Assembly: GCF_014205215.1 (NCBI RefSeq)
Contig: NZ_JACHNC010000001.1
Span: forward strand, 9,420,501 to 9,484,500
Source of the DNA: Actinoplanes lobatus
GTDB taxonomy: Bacteria > Actinomycetota > Actinomycetes > Mycobacteriales > Micromonosporaceae
Direction of reading: 5' to 3'
DNA: 64,000 bases
A model generated the notes under the pieces. It did not search any database and was not told the origin of the DNA. It saw nothing but the letters and a program-made list of their open reading frames with translations. Positions 17,196 to 29,078 of this stretch are shown in pieces. The first letter of the stretch is position 1; every line of letters begins with the position of its first letter. The position numbers and the translations under genes were made by a program.

Positions 17196-17798
17196 TCACG
17201 ACGCCTCCGCGGCATCGGCCCGCAGCAGGCGCACGGCCTGGATCAGATAGAGCACGGCCGCACACCAGTAGAGCCCCAGCGCCCACCAGGCCAGCCCCCA
17301 GCCGACCGGGGTCGCCCACCAGGCCAGCCCGGGCGCCGCAGTGCCCAGCAGAATGATCGGAAACGCCGCGAGCAGCAGGAACGTGCCGGTCTTGCCCACG
17401 TAGTGCACGGGTGGCGGACCGAATCCGTGCCGCCGCAGGATGACCAACGCCACCCCGAGCACGGCCTCACGCAGCAGGAGCGCGGCGGTGAACCACAGCG
17501 GCACCACCTCACGCACGGTGAACCCGATCAACGTGGCCAGGATGTACAGCCGGTCCGCGAACGGGTCCAGCAACTCCCCGAGGCGGCTCACCGAGTTCAT
17601 CCGGCGGGCGACGTATCCATCCACCCAGTCGGTGGATCCGCCCACGGCGAGCACGACCACCGCCGCCACGTCTTGCTCGGCCACGAGCAGCAGATAGAGG
17701 AAGAGCGGCACCCCGAGCAGCCGGATGAAGCTGATCACATTGGGCAACGTCCAGATGCGATTGGAGGTCTCGATGGACGGCGCAGGCTGCTGCGACAT
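17196..17798 (-). CDS. CDP-alcohol phosphatidyltransferase (PgsA2-like)
   Basis: The 200-residue integral membrane enzyme carries the complete CDP-alcohol motif DG-x2-AR-x8-G-x3-D-x3-D (from DWVDGYVARRM to LLDPFAD). It transfers a phosphatidyl group from CDP-diacylglycerol to an alcohol; the group containing Rv1822 is annotated as PgsA2, with glycerol phosphate or another polyol as substrate. Several hydrophobic helices follow. The start ATG at 17798 has GAGGAAG about 10 bases before it and removes an improbable basic N-terminal extension. It heads the co-directional block that runs to the Rv1830-like gene. Confidence 0.88.
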   Translation of the reverse strand: MSQQPAPSIETSNRIWTLPNVISFIRLLGVPLFLYLLLVAEQDVAAVVVLAVGGSTDWVDGYVARRMNSVSRLGELLDPFADRLYILATLIGFTVREVVPLWFTAALLLREAVLGVALVILRRHGFGPPPVHYVGKTGTFLLLAAFPIILLGTAAPGLAWWATPVGWGLAWWALGLYWCAAVLYLIQAVRLLRADAAEAS

Positions 17799-17984
17799 CG
17801 CGACTTCCTCTCCCCCTCGGCCGAGGCCCCCGCCCTGGCTCGTGCGCAAGCCCCGAACGCACGAACGGGCCGCTCGCCGAGCAACTATAACCAGCCGCGT
17901 TCCCCAACCCGGCACGCAGTCACGCTGGCCACACTCCACCAGCCCATCCTAGGAGGCTAGCTCATTCCCTTTCCCGATCCAGGA

Positions 17985-18830
17985 CAGGCACCCCACCCCT
18001 CCGCAATTCAGGACAAGCACCACCCTTCCGCGACCTTGGCCGGACGCCCACCACCCCTCCGCAATTCAGGACGAGCACCACCACCCCTCCACGACCTTGG
18101 ACGGGCGCCCACCACCGCAGGTGACGAAACGTCCAAGATCGCGGAAGGAGGGATACGGCGAGCCGCGAAACGGCGCGCGGGAGGCCAGGAGGCCAGGAGG
18201 CCAGGAGGCCAGGAGGCCAGGAGGCCGGGACGTCGCGGAAGAGCGCCCGCCACCCCTCCACGACCTTGGACGGGCGCCCACCACCGCAGGTGACGAAACG
18301 TCCAAGATCGCGGAAGGAGGGATACGGCGAGCCGCGAAACGGCGCGCGGGAGGCCAGGAGGCCAGGAGGCCAGGAGGCCGGGACGTCGCGGAAGAGCGCC
18401 CGCCACCCCTCCACGACCTTGGACGGGCGCCCACCACCGCAGGTGACGAAACGTCCAAGATCGCGGAAGGAGGGATACGGCGAGCCGCGAAACGGCGCGC
18501 GGGAGGCCAGGAGGCCAGGAGGCCAGGAGGCCGGGACGTCGCGGAAGAGCGCCCGCCACCCCTCCGCGACCTTGGACGGGCGCCCACCACCGCAGGTGAC
18601 GAAACGTCCAAGATCGCGGAAGGAGGGATACGGCGAGCCGCGAAACGGCGCGCGGGAGGCCAGGAGGCCAGGAGGCCGGGAGGCCAGGAGGCCGGGACGT
18701 CGCGGAAGAGCGCCCGCCACCCCTCCGCGACCTTGGACGGGCGCCCACCACCGCAGGTGACGAAACGTCCAAGATCGCGGAAGGAGGGGTACGGCGAGCC
18801 GCGAAACGGCGCGCGGGAGGCCGGCAGACG
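17985..18830 (+). repeat. Minisatellite of five large units with nested 8-bp repeats
   Basis: Five copies of a large unit begin at about 18081, 18250, 18403, 18556 and 18717. Successive spacings are 169, 153, 153 and 161 bases. The differences are multiples of 8 and come from a nested run of the octamer AGGCCAGG inside each unit. Each unit also holds an inverted repeat: CCGCGACCTTGGACG in units 4-5 (CCACGACC in units 1-3) pairs with CGTCCAAGATCGCGG across a 26-base loop. Degenerate half-units (CCCTCCGCAATTCAGGAC) precede the array. Open frames through it are simple repeats and I do not call a gene. The gap from pgsA to the VWA gene otherwise holds nothing I recognise. Confidence 0.92.
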
Positions 18831-18891
18831 CGGGAGGCCGGCAGACGCGGGAGGCCGAGGGAGGGAGGCCGAGGGAGGGCGGGCGGGAGGG

Positions 18892-20850
18892 TCAGTGGGA
18901 GTGGCGGCCCCGCCGGGCGCGGACGTAGTCGTCGATCACGTAGCGGCCCAGATCGGCGGCGTCCGGGCTGAAGACGCGGCCGCCGTTGCGCTGGGCGATC
19001 GCGCCGACGAAACGGCGCAGGCCGTCGTCTTCGCCGAGCATGAAGACGTTCAGGGTGGCGCCGTACCGGGTCAGCTGGTCGACCTCGCGGACGGTGGCCT
19101 GGACGGTCTCCGCCAGCGGCGGCCACCAGAACACCGCCTCGCCGTCCTCCTCCAGGTGGGCGGTGGGTTCGCCGTCGGTGACCACCAGGACGACCGGCTC
19201 GGCGCCGGGGTGGCGGCGCAGGTGGCGGCCGGCGATCTTGAGGGCGTGCTGGAGGTTGGTGCCCTTCTCGACGGTGGGCTCGATGGCGGCCAGCTCCCCC
19301 TGGGAGAGCGTCTGCGCATACCGCCCGAAGCCGACGATCTGGAGCGCGTCCTGTGGGAACCGGGTGGCGACCAGGTGGGACAGGGCCAGGGCGGTCTGTT
19401 TCATCGGGCCCCAGCGGCCGTCGGCGTACATCGAATAGGAGAGGTCGACGCAGAGGGCGACCGCCGCGGAGGCCCTGCGCTCGGTCTCGGCGATCTCGAA
19501 GTCCTCCGGCTCCAGGCGGACCGGAAGGGTCGCCGAGGACGCCGAGGCGGCCCGGCGGCGAACCGCGTTGCCGATGGTCCGCACCACGTCGAGGGGCTGA
19601 TCGTCGCCGAACTCCCAGCGGCGCGAGGAGCCGATCAGGTCACCGGCGGCCCCGGCGTCGCGCATGTCGTGCTCGCCGCGCCGGCCGGCGATGTCCTTGA
19701 AGATCGCCGAGAGGGCGGTCTGGCCGAGGCGGCGCAGCGCCTTCGGGGAGAGGGTGAGGCCGTCCGCGTCGCGCTGGACCCAGCCCTGGCGGCGCAGCTC
19801 ACGCTCCAGGTCGCGCAGCCGCCGCAGATCGTCGGCGGCGCCGCGGCCGAGCTGGCGTTCGACCGCCTCGACGTCGACGTCGTCGAGGGTGGCGCCGGGA
19901 TGGCCCTGGCCGAGCTGCTCGATCAGCTCGTCCAGGTCGGCGATCTCGCCGAGCGCCGACGCCGCGTCGCCGTAACCGAGGTCGCCGGGGCCGCGCATGC
20001 GCTCGCCGCGGCCCCAGTTCAGGTTGGGCCGGAGGGTGCGCAGGTTGTCGGTGAGCCGGTCGAGCTGGCCGCGCAGCGGTCCGTCGCCGAGGGCCTGCCG
20101 CATCAGCTGCTCCAGCTCCTCGCGCTGCTGCGGGCTGAGGGAGCGCATCAGGCGTTCCGCGGCGGCGGCCTGCCGGGCCAGCGAGTCGATCAGCTCGTCG
20201 ACGTTGCGCGGGTCGTCCGGGAAGAACCGGCCGTGCCGGTCCATGAAGTCGCGGAACGCGTCGGTGGTGTCCTCGCCGCGGGCGTGCCGGCCGAGCAGGT
20301 CGTTGAGGTCGCCGAGCATGGCCGACACGTCCGACAGGTCGCCCTCCTGGAGGGCCTGCTTCATGCCGGCGAAGCGCTGGGCGACGACCTCCTGCCGCAG
20401 CCCGGCGAGGATCCGCTGGTAGATCTGCCGGGCGTCGTCGGACGTCCAGTCGTAGTCGGACAACTCGGAGACGGCCTGTGACACCGACGTCGGCAGGCTG
20501 TCCAGCATCGCCTCGTGGAAGCGGGCGTCGTCGTCCCGGCGGGCGGCGAGCCCGTCGCGTTCGGTGGCGAGGGCCTGGTCCAGCATCTGCCGGGCCCGGG
20601 TGACGGCGCCGTCGAGGTTGCCGCGGCGCAGCGCCTCCCGCCGCAGCCGGCGGGCCCGCTCCGTCAGCGAGTCGAGCCCTCGGCCGTCGCGGGGGCCGCG
20701 CCGGATCAGGTCACGCAGCGCGTCCCGCAGGCTGTCGCCGCGGAGGACCCGCTCCCCCATGGCGTCGACCGCGGCCCGTACGTCGTACGGCGGCGCGAGT
20801 GGATCGGGCCCGTCCCGCCAGGCCCCGTAGCGGAAGACATTGCCGGGCAC
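18892..20850 (-). CDS. VWA-domain protein partner of MoxR/Mg-chelatase-type ATPase
   Basis: The 652-residue protein has a long helical N-terminal part with many Arg/Asp residues and a C-terminal von Willebrand A domain. Its metal-binding motif is ALCVDLSYSM (DxSxS), with a later VTDGEP. Such proteins pair with AAA+ ATPases of the MoxR/magnesium-chelatase type and act as chaperones or metal inserters; the mycobacterial pair is Rv0958/Rv0959. The start GTG (VPGNVFRYG) lies 5 bases after the ATPase stop. The longer open frame upstream is antisense noise. The stop is 60 bases from the minisatellite. Confidence 0.88.
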   Translation of the reverse strand: MPGNVFRYGAWRDGPDPLAPPYDVRAAVDAMGERVLRGDSLRDALRDLIRRGPRDGRGLDSLTERARRLRREALRRGNLDGAVTRARQMLDQALATERDGLAARRDDDARFHEAMLDSLPTSVSQAVSELSDYDWTSDDARQIYQRILAGLRQEVVAQRFAGMKQALQEGDLSDVSAMLGDLNDLLGRHARGEDTTDAFRDFMDRHGRFFPDDPRNVDELIDSLARQAAAAERLMRSLSPQQREELEQLMRQALGDGPLRGQLDRLTDNLRTLRPNLNWGRGERMRGPGDLGYGDAASALGEIADLDELIEQLGQGHPGATLDDVDVEAVERQLGRGAADDLRRLRDLERELRRQGWVQRDADGLTLSPKALRRLGQTALSAIFKDIAGRRGEHDMRDAGAAGDLIGSSRRWEFGDDQPLDVVRTIGNAVRRRAASASSATLPVRLEPEDFEIAETERRASAAVALCVDLSYSMYADGRWGPMKQTALALSHLVATRFPQDALQIVGFGRYAQTLSQGELAAIEPTVEKGTNLQHALKIAGRHLRRHPGAEPVVLVVTDGEPTAHLEEDGEAVFWWPPLAETVQATVREVDQLTRYGATLNVFMLGEDDGLRRFVGAIAQRNGGRVFSPDAADLGRYVIDDYVRARRGRHSH

Positions 20851-20855
20851 GGACC

Positions 20856-22262
20856 TCAGCTCCCGTAGATGGTGCGGCCGTCGTCGGTCAGCTCCTTGGC
20901 GAGACGGCGGGTCAGGTGCAGCCCCTCCAGGGCGAACTCGATGCCGGACGCCGCCTGCCCGGGGCTCGGCGCGTCGCCCAGCCCGAGCCGGTCCAGCACC
21001 TTGGCCAGGCCCGGCACCGTCCCGATCTGCGCGAGCAGCTCCTCGGCGCTGACCAGGTCGCCGGTCTGGATGATGGCGCCCTCGGCGACCAGGTCGGTGA
21101 AACCGGACAGGTCGAGACCGGCGAGCCGGGCCCGGAACGTCTCGGCGGTGGCGACCCGCAGCAGGTGGCCGAGGATCTCGGTCTCCCGGCCCTCCTCGCC
21201 GCTCTCGAACTCGACCTTGCCGCGCAGCGTGGCGGTGACCGACACGGCGTCGCAGATCCGGGCGACCGCCTCGCGTTCGCCGCGCAGCCCGGCCCGGCGC
21301 AGCGCGGACGCCGCCACGGTCTCGGCCGCGGCGATCGCGAACCGGGCCGACACACCGGACCGCGCGTCCACCGACGGCGACTCGCGGACCGCCCGGGTGT
21401 AGCGGGCCAGCACGTCGACGAGGTGGTCGGGCAGGGACGCGACGAGCGCCGCCTCCTGCCGGATCAGGGCGGTCTCCAGCTCCAGGTCGACCGGGTAGTG
21501 GGTGCGGATCTCCGCGCCGAACCGGTCCTTGAGCGGGGTGATGATGCGGCCGCGGTTGGTGTAGTCCTCCGGGTTGGCCGACGCCACCAGCAGCAGGTCG
21601 AGCGGCAGCCGCAGTTGGTAGCCGCGGACCTGGATGTCGCGCTCCTCCAGCACGTTGAGCAGCGACACCTGGATCCGCTCGGCCAGGTCGGGCAGCTCGT
21701 TGACGGCGAAGATGCCCCGGTTGGTGCGCGGCACGAGGCCGAAGTGGATGGTCTCCGGGTCGCCCAGGGCGCGGCCCTCGGCCACCTTGATCGGGTCGAC
21801 GTCGCCGATCAGGTCGCCGACGCTGGTGTCCGGGGTGGCGAGCTTCTCGCCGTACCGCTCGGAGCGGTGCAGCCAGGCGACCGGCAGGAGATCGCCGGTC
21901 TCGGCGGCCAGCCGCCGGGAGGCGGGGGTGACCGGATGGTACGGATGCTCGTGCAGCTCCGAGCCGGCGATGTAGGGCGTCCACTCGTCGAGCAGGCCCA
22001 CGAGCGCCCGGATGAGGCGGGTCTTGCCCTGGCCGCGCTCGCCGAGCAGGACCATGTCGTGCCCGGCGAGCAGCGCGCGCTCGACCTCGGGCAGGACGGT
22101 GTCGTCATAGCCGACGATGCCGGGGAAGCGTGGCTCGCCGGAACGCAGCCGGGCCAGCAGGTTGTCGCGGAGCTCTTCTTTCACCGGACGGAACTGGTGG
22201 CCGGTGGCACGCAGCTCGCCCACGGTGCGGGGCAGGTCGGCGGGTTCGGCGGGTGAGGTCAC
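20856..22262 (-). CDS. MoxR/magnesium-chelatase-type AAA+ ATPase
   Basis: The 468-residue protein has Walker A GERGQGKTRL, a Walker B-type region (GIFAVNELPDLAERIQVSLL) and sensor 1 LLLVASANPEDYTNRGRII. These match the Rv0958-like group of chelatase-type ATPases. It hydrolyses ATP to remodel a substrate with its VWA partner, encoded 5 bases downstream. I take the GTG at 22262 (VTSPAEPADLPRTVGELRA); an ATG at 22296 would add 11 residues. The gene is divergent from the PhzF-like gene. Confidence 0.88.
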   Translation of the reverse strand: MTSPAEPADLPRTVGELRATGHQFRPVKEELRDNLLARLRSGEPRFPGIVGYDDTVLPEVERALLAGHDMVLLGERGQGKTRLIRALVGLLDEWTPYIAGSELHEHPYHPVTPASRRLAAETGDLLPVAWLHRSERYGEKLATPDTSVGDLIGDVDPIKVAEGRALGDPETIHFGLVPRTNRGIFAVNELPDLAERIQVSLLNVLEERDIQVRGYQLRLPLDLLLVASANPEDYTNRGRIITPLKDRFGAEIRTHYPVDLELETALIRQEAALVASLPDHLVDVLARYTRAVRESPSVDARSGVSARFAIAAAETVAASALRRAGLRGEREAVARICDAVSVTATLRGKVEFESGEEGRETEILGHLLRVATAETFRARLAGLDLSGFTDLVAEGAIIQTGDLVSAEELLAQIGTVPGLAKVLDRLGLGDAPSPGQAASGIEFALEGLHLTRRLAKELTDDGRTIYGS

Positions 22263-22374
22263 CGCACGAACGCTACTCCGGGGATATGACGACATCGACT
22301 GTGCGCGCCGACACATCCAGGCGCGCGAGATTGGCTCTGGTCACCCTCGGCTGCCGCGCGGCACGCTCGGTCGC

Positions 22375-23190
22375 ATGACGCAGATTCTTCGGTACGCGGC
22401 CTTCACCCTCGATCCGGCCGGTGGCAACCCGGCCGGGGTGGTGCTGGACGCGAGCACGCTCAGTGACGCCCGGATGCAGCAGATCGCGGCCGAGGTGGGG
22501 TATTCGGAGACGGCGTTCGTGACCGCGGCCGACGGCGACCGCTACCGGGTGCGGTATTTCAGCCCGCTCGTCGAGGTGCCGTTCTGCGGGCACGCCACGG
22601 TGGCGACCGCGGTGGCGCTAGGCCCCGGCGAGCACGTCTTCACGACCAACGCGGGCGACGTGCCGGTGTCCGTCGACGGGGCCGGGGTGGCGACTCTGAG
22701 CAGCGTCCGGCCGCGGGTCGGCGACCTGGGCGGGGAGGATCTGGCGGCGCTGCTCACGGCGTTGCGCTGGGACGCCGGCGACCTCGACCCTGCGCTGCCG
22801 CCGCGTGTGGCGTACGCCGGGGCGTACCATCCGATTCTGGCCGTGACCAGCCGGCGGCGCCTCGCCGAGCTGGACTACGACGTGCCGGCGCTGACCGCGC
22901 TGATGACCGCGCGCGGCTGGACCACGGTGCAGCTGGTGTTCCGCGATTCCGCGGAGACGTTCGACGTGCGCGACCCGTTCCCGGTCGGCGGGGTGTACGA
23001 GGACCCGGCCACCGGCGCGGCGGCCGCGGCCCTCGGTGGCTATCTGCGGGAGCTGGAGCTGGTTCCGGCCAGTGCCGAACTGCTGCTGCGGCAGGGCGAC
23101 GACATGGGCCGGCCGAGCCGCGTCACCGTGCGCCTCGTTCCCGGGAACGAGGCGGTCCTGGTGAGCGGCCCGGCCGTCCCGATCAGCTGA
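22375..23190 (+). CDS. PhzF-family isomerase
   Basis: The 271-residue protein matches the PhzF/diaminopimelate-epimerase-like fold: NPAGVVLD, the catalytic Glu in GYSETAFV, PFCGHATVA, and DPATGAAAAALGGYL near the end. The family isomerises small metabolites such as dihydro-3-hydroxyanthranilate, but most members have unknown substrates. The ATG at 22375 gives the standard N-terminus (MTQILRYAAFTLDPAGGNPA). The 3' end overlaps the convergent CocE-type gene by 8 bases. No phenazine genes are nearby. Confidence 0.9.
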   Translation: MTQILRYAAFTLDPAGGNPAGVVLDASTLSDARMQQIAAEVGYSETAFVTAADGDRYRVRYFSPLVEVPFCGHATVATAVALGPGEHVFTTNAGDVPVSVDGAGVATLSSVRPRVGDLGGEDLAALLTALRWDAGDLDPALPPRVAYAGAYHPILAVTSRRRLAELDYDVPALTALMTARGWTTVQLVFRDSAETFDVRDPFPVGGVYEDPATGAAAAALGGYLRELELVPASAELLLRQGDDMGRPSRVTVRLVPGNEAVLVSGPAVPIS

Positions 23191-24946
23191 TCCGCAGGCC
23201 GGCGCCGGAGACGCCGACCACGGTTCCGGACGGGTACCGCAGGGTGTGGTCACGGTCGGTGGAGATCAGCACCAGGCCGATCCGGTGCCCGGCCGCGAAC
23301 ACGTGGTCGGTGGTCTGCAGGTCCCAGCGGAAGGTGTAGGTCTTCCCGGCCTTGATCGGTGTGGTGTGCGCCGGCGAGAACCGGTTCCGCACATCGATCC
23401 AGCCACGGGTGACGATCTCGTACGGGGTCGTCGCCGTCACGTACTCCCGTTTGGCGAAGCACCCGGGATCGCCCTCGATGCCCGGCCCGACGCACTCCAG
23501 CTCGGCGAGCGTCCGGGTGCGGACGAACCGCTCCGCCTCCCCGTAGTCGACGAGCAGCGCGGTCAGGTAGGGGCTGTCGCCGTCCAGCGAGGCCCGGACC
23601 GTGACCTCCGGGGTGCCGGTGAGCCGGGTCTCCGTGGCGAGGGGCCCGGTCAGGTAGGCGATCCGGTTCGGGTCGGCGGTGTCCGGCGCGTTCGCCAGGT
23701 CCTCGGCGGTCCGTGCCGTGTTGTCGGTGAAGGTCTGCCGTTCCCCCGTCCCGAAGTGGAACGAGGTGGGCCGCAGCGGCCAGGTCCGCGAGGTCACCCA
23801 GTGGTTCGGCGCGGTCTCGACGTCGGCGACCGGCTCCCGCATGATCCCGGTGTCGATCTTGTAGAGCCACTGGTCGAACCACCGGTTCAGGGTGGTCAGC
23901 CACTCGGTGCGCCGGATGTTGAACGGGTCGGTGTGCGCGGCCTGGTGCAGCCAGATCTTGCGGGGCACGTTCCGCTTCGACAGCGCGTCCCACCACTGGC
24001 CGGCCTGCCCGGTCCGGACGTTGAAGTCGTGCAGCCCGTGCACCAGCAGCACACTGGCCCGCACCTTGTGCACGTCACGCAGATAGTCCCGCTCGGCCCA
24101 GTAGGCGCTGTAGTCCCCGGTCTCCCGGTCCTGCGCCTCTTCGATATCGGCCATCACGTCGGCGCAGACCTCGGGATTCTCCCTGGTCAGGACGGCCTTG
24201 GCCAGTACGTCGGTGTCCTCGCCCTGGAATCCGCCGGGCGCCACCACACCACCGTTGCTGCGGTAGTAGTCGTACCAGCTGGAGATCGCGGCGATCGGCA
24301 CGATCGTCTCCAGGCCGCGCACGCCGGTCGCGGCGACCGCGTTCGGCAGGGTGCCGTTGTAGGAGACGCCGATCATCCCGGTCCGGCCGGTGGTCCAGCC
24401 CGCCGTCACCGGGGCGCCGGCCGCGTCGAAGCCCGGGGCCCGGCCGTTCAGCCAGTCGATCACGGCCTTCATGCCGAGCGTCTCGTTGCGGCCGCCCGAG
24501 GTGGGACAGCCGGTCGAGCCGCCGCTGCCGAGGCTGTCGGCGAACACCACGGCGTAGCCGCGCGGCACGAAATAGTTGTCCAGATAGCCGGCGAAGGTGA
24601 TGGTCTCCGCCCGGTTCGCGTCGATCGACAGCTGGGACAGGCTGCCGTCGCGGTCGATGTCGTCGTGGTTGGGCACGTCGTTGAGGCCCGCGTAGTACGG
24701 GCTCGCCTGGAAGATCACCGGCACCTTGGCGTCGGTGTCGGGCCGGATGATCCGCACGGCGACCCGGTCCGGTTGCCCGTCCGAGTCGCTGTCGACCGGG
24801 GCCTGCACCCAAACCTGTTCCCGGATCGCGGTGGCGTAGTCGTGGACCGGTTGGGTGCCGGTCGCGGCGTGGGCCGGGGTCGCGGCGATGACCGCCGACC
24901 CGGCAAGAACGACGAGGAGCGTGAGGCCCCTGGCAAGCAGTCGCAT
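23183..24946 (-). CDS. Secreted CocE/NonD-type X-Pro dipeptidyl-peptidase family hydrolase
   Basis: The 587-residue protein starts with a signal peptide (MRLLARGLTLLVVLAGSAVI, then ATPAHAATG). The hydrolase domain has the nucleophile motif GVSYNG and a catalytic His in HQAAHTDPF. A C-terminal beta domain with ASLDGDSPYLTALLVDYG and GHRIGLVLISTDRDH is typical of the CocE/NonD family. It would cleave Xaa-Pro dipeptides or esters outside the cell. Segment DSDSDGQPDRV after the signal peptide is an Asp-rich loop. A GTG six bases upstream (24952) is an alternative start; neither has a clear ribosome binding site. Confidence 0.9.
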   Translation of the reverse strand: MRLLARGLTLLVVLAGSAVIAATPAHAATGTQPVHDYATAIREQVWVQAPVDSDSDGQPDRVAVRIIRPDTDAKVPVIFQASPYYAGLNDVPNHDDIDRDGSLSQLSIDANRAETITFAGYLDNYFVPRGYAVVFADSLGSGGSTGCPTSGGRNETLGMKAVIDWLNGRAPGFDAAGAPVTAGWTTGRTGMIGVSYNGTLPNAVAATGVRGLETIVPIAAISSWYDYYRSNGGVVAPGGFQGEDTDVLAKAVLTRENPEVCADVMADIEEAQDRETGDYSAYWAERDYLRDVHKVRASVLLVHGLHDFNVRTGQAGQWWDALSKRNVPRKIWLHQAAHTDPFNIRRTEWLTTLNRWFDQWLYKIDTGIMREPVADVETAPNHWVTSRTWPLRPTSFHFGTGERQTFTDNTARTAEDLANAPDTADPNRIAYLTGPLATETRLTGTPEVTVRASLDGDSPYLTALLVDYGEAERFVRTRTLAELECVGPGIEGDPGCFAKREYVTATTPYEIVTRGWIDVRNRFSPAHTTPIKAGKTYTFRWDLQTTDHVFAAGHRIGLVLISTDRDHTLRYPSGTVVGVSGAGLRIS

Positions 24947-24986
24947 CGGCACACCGTATCGCCATCCGTCGATTTCCAGGAGGGCC

Positions 24987-24992
24987 TAGAAT
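24987..24992 (+). promoter_or_regulatory. Likely -10 element giving a leaderless ABC-F transcript
   Basis: TAGAAT ends 8 bases before the ATG at 25001, so initiation 7-8 bases downstream would place the transcript start at or next to the start codon. The nearby AGGAGGG (about 24978-24984) is too far from the ATG to act as a normal ribosome binding site. Confidence 0.5.
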
Positions 24993-25582
24993 CGTGCCTG
25001 ATGAGCGCCACAATGATCGCCCGCGACCTCGCCGCGGGACACGGGGACCGTACCCTCTTCGAAGCACTCGACCTCGTGGTCGCACCCGGCGACGTGATCG
25101 GACTGGTCGGCGTCAACGGGGCGGGCAAGACCACGCTCCTTCGTACCCTCGCGGGTTTGATCGCCACCGAGAGCGGAAGCGTCTCGCTCAGCCCGCCCAC
25201 CGCCAACGTCGGATATCTGCCGCAGGAACGGGAACGGCGCGCCGGCGAGACCGTGCGCGAGTTCCTGGGCCGGCGCACCGGGGTGACCGCCGCGCACGCG
25301 GCGATGGACGCCGCCGCCGAAGAGCTCGCCGACGGAAGACCCGGCGCCGACGACCGGTACTCGGCCGCCCTCGAACGCTGGCTCGACCTGGGCGGCGCCG
25401 ACCTCGATGACCGGATCGCCGAGACCGACCTCGGTTTCGCCACGGACCTGCCGATGACCGCCCTCTCCGGCGGCCAGGCGGCCCGCGCCGGCATGGCGTC
25501 GCTGCTGCTCAGCCGCTACGACGTCTACCTGCTCGACGAGCCGACCAACGACCTCGACCTGGACGGCCTGGCCCGTCTCGAA

Positions 25583-28249
<2,667 letters not shown>

Positions 28250-28531
28250 GAATGGATTCTTCCGCAATCCGATCGCGAAGTGTAAGCGGATGATCATGCC
28301 ATCCTGTTTTCATCCGGAACCTTGGAACCACGCCGCCACGATGAAAGAATAATTTGAGGATCCAAAAGCGCCGATAAAGGAAACCAATGGCGCGACTCAC
28401 TCATCTCGAGGAACCTGAGCGAGGGCGTGGCGGGTAGGTCGAAAGGACGAGTTTCCGTCCTTATTCGCCGCATAGTGTGCGTGGATAATCCGTCGCACCG
28501 CCTCCGGGCCACAACCGTTTCATGTTCCCCC

Positions 28532-28702
28532 GCGGGCCGACGCGGGGCGGGCCGACGCAGGGCGGGCCGACGCAGGGCGGGCCGACGCAGGGCGGGCGCG
28601 GGCCGACGCGGGCCGACGCGGGCCGACGCGAGGCGACGCGGGCCGACGCGAGGCGACGCGGGCCGACGCGAGGCGACGCGGGCCGACGCGAGGCGACGCG
28701 GG
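28532..28702. repeat. Composite 15/10/20-bp GC-rich tandem repeat
   Basis: The first part has four units of 15 bases (GGGCCGACGCAGGGC type). The second part switches to 10-base units, GGGCCGACGC, alternating with GAGGCGACGC to form 20-base higher-order units. It lies in the 477-base gap between two minus-strand genes. The other part of that gap (28250-28520) is AT-richer and probably holds the promoter of the upstream-facing hypothetical gene. Confidence 0.88.
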
Positions 28703-28726
28703 CTTGGGCAGAAGGCGGCGAGTGGC

Positions 28727-29074
28727 TCAGGCCAAGAGAATCAGTGCTGCTCTTGCCAGCGTCCTGACGCGATTCCATTCCGCGCGATGGGGCAGGGCAT
28801 CGATGTGCCACAGGTCTGCGTTCGGGTTTCCGCTCATCGCGCTGAGCTGATCGTCGAGTTGGGTCAACGCCGGTATCGCCGTGCCGGAAAGCCAGCCGCG
28901 CTCGATGAAGGTCGGTGCCAGCCGGAAACCGTCGTCGAACTCACATGCGAGTTCGTCGGCCGACGGAGCGGTGCCCAGCCTCTGAAGCCACGCCGTCTGT
29001 GCATCGGCTTCCAGGGCGAGCACGGCGACACTGCGCACGAACGCGACAGCGAATCTCGGCGCCGGATGGTCCAC
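28727..29074 (-). CDS. Small hypothetical protein
   Basis: The 115-residue product has a normal, non-repetitive composition: PRFAVAFVRSVAVLALEADA, then SADELACEFDDGFRLAPTFI, and a middle Asp/Asn-rich stretch. It has no signal peptide and no membrane helix long enough to be certain. Start is GTG at 29074. I do not recognise the family. It sits between the GC-rich repeat and the cyclase remnant, and looks more like a true gene than any other frame in this island. Confidence 0.55.
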   Translation of the reverse strand: MDHPAPRFAVAFVRSVAVLALEADAQTAWLQRLGTAPSADELACEFDDGFRLAPTFIERGWLSGTAIPALTQLDDQLSAMSGNPNADLWHIDALPHRAEWNRVRTLARAALILLA

Positions 29075-29078
29075 GAGA

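Noticed and set aside
18081..18830. CRISPR array
   Set aside because: Units are contiguous tandem copies with internal octamers, not short repeats with unique spacers, and no cas gene is nearby.
18097..20481. 794-codon plus-strand open frame across the minisatellite and VWA gene
   Set aside because: First part is repeat translation, the rest is antisense to a well-supported VWA protein.
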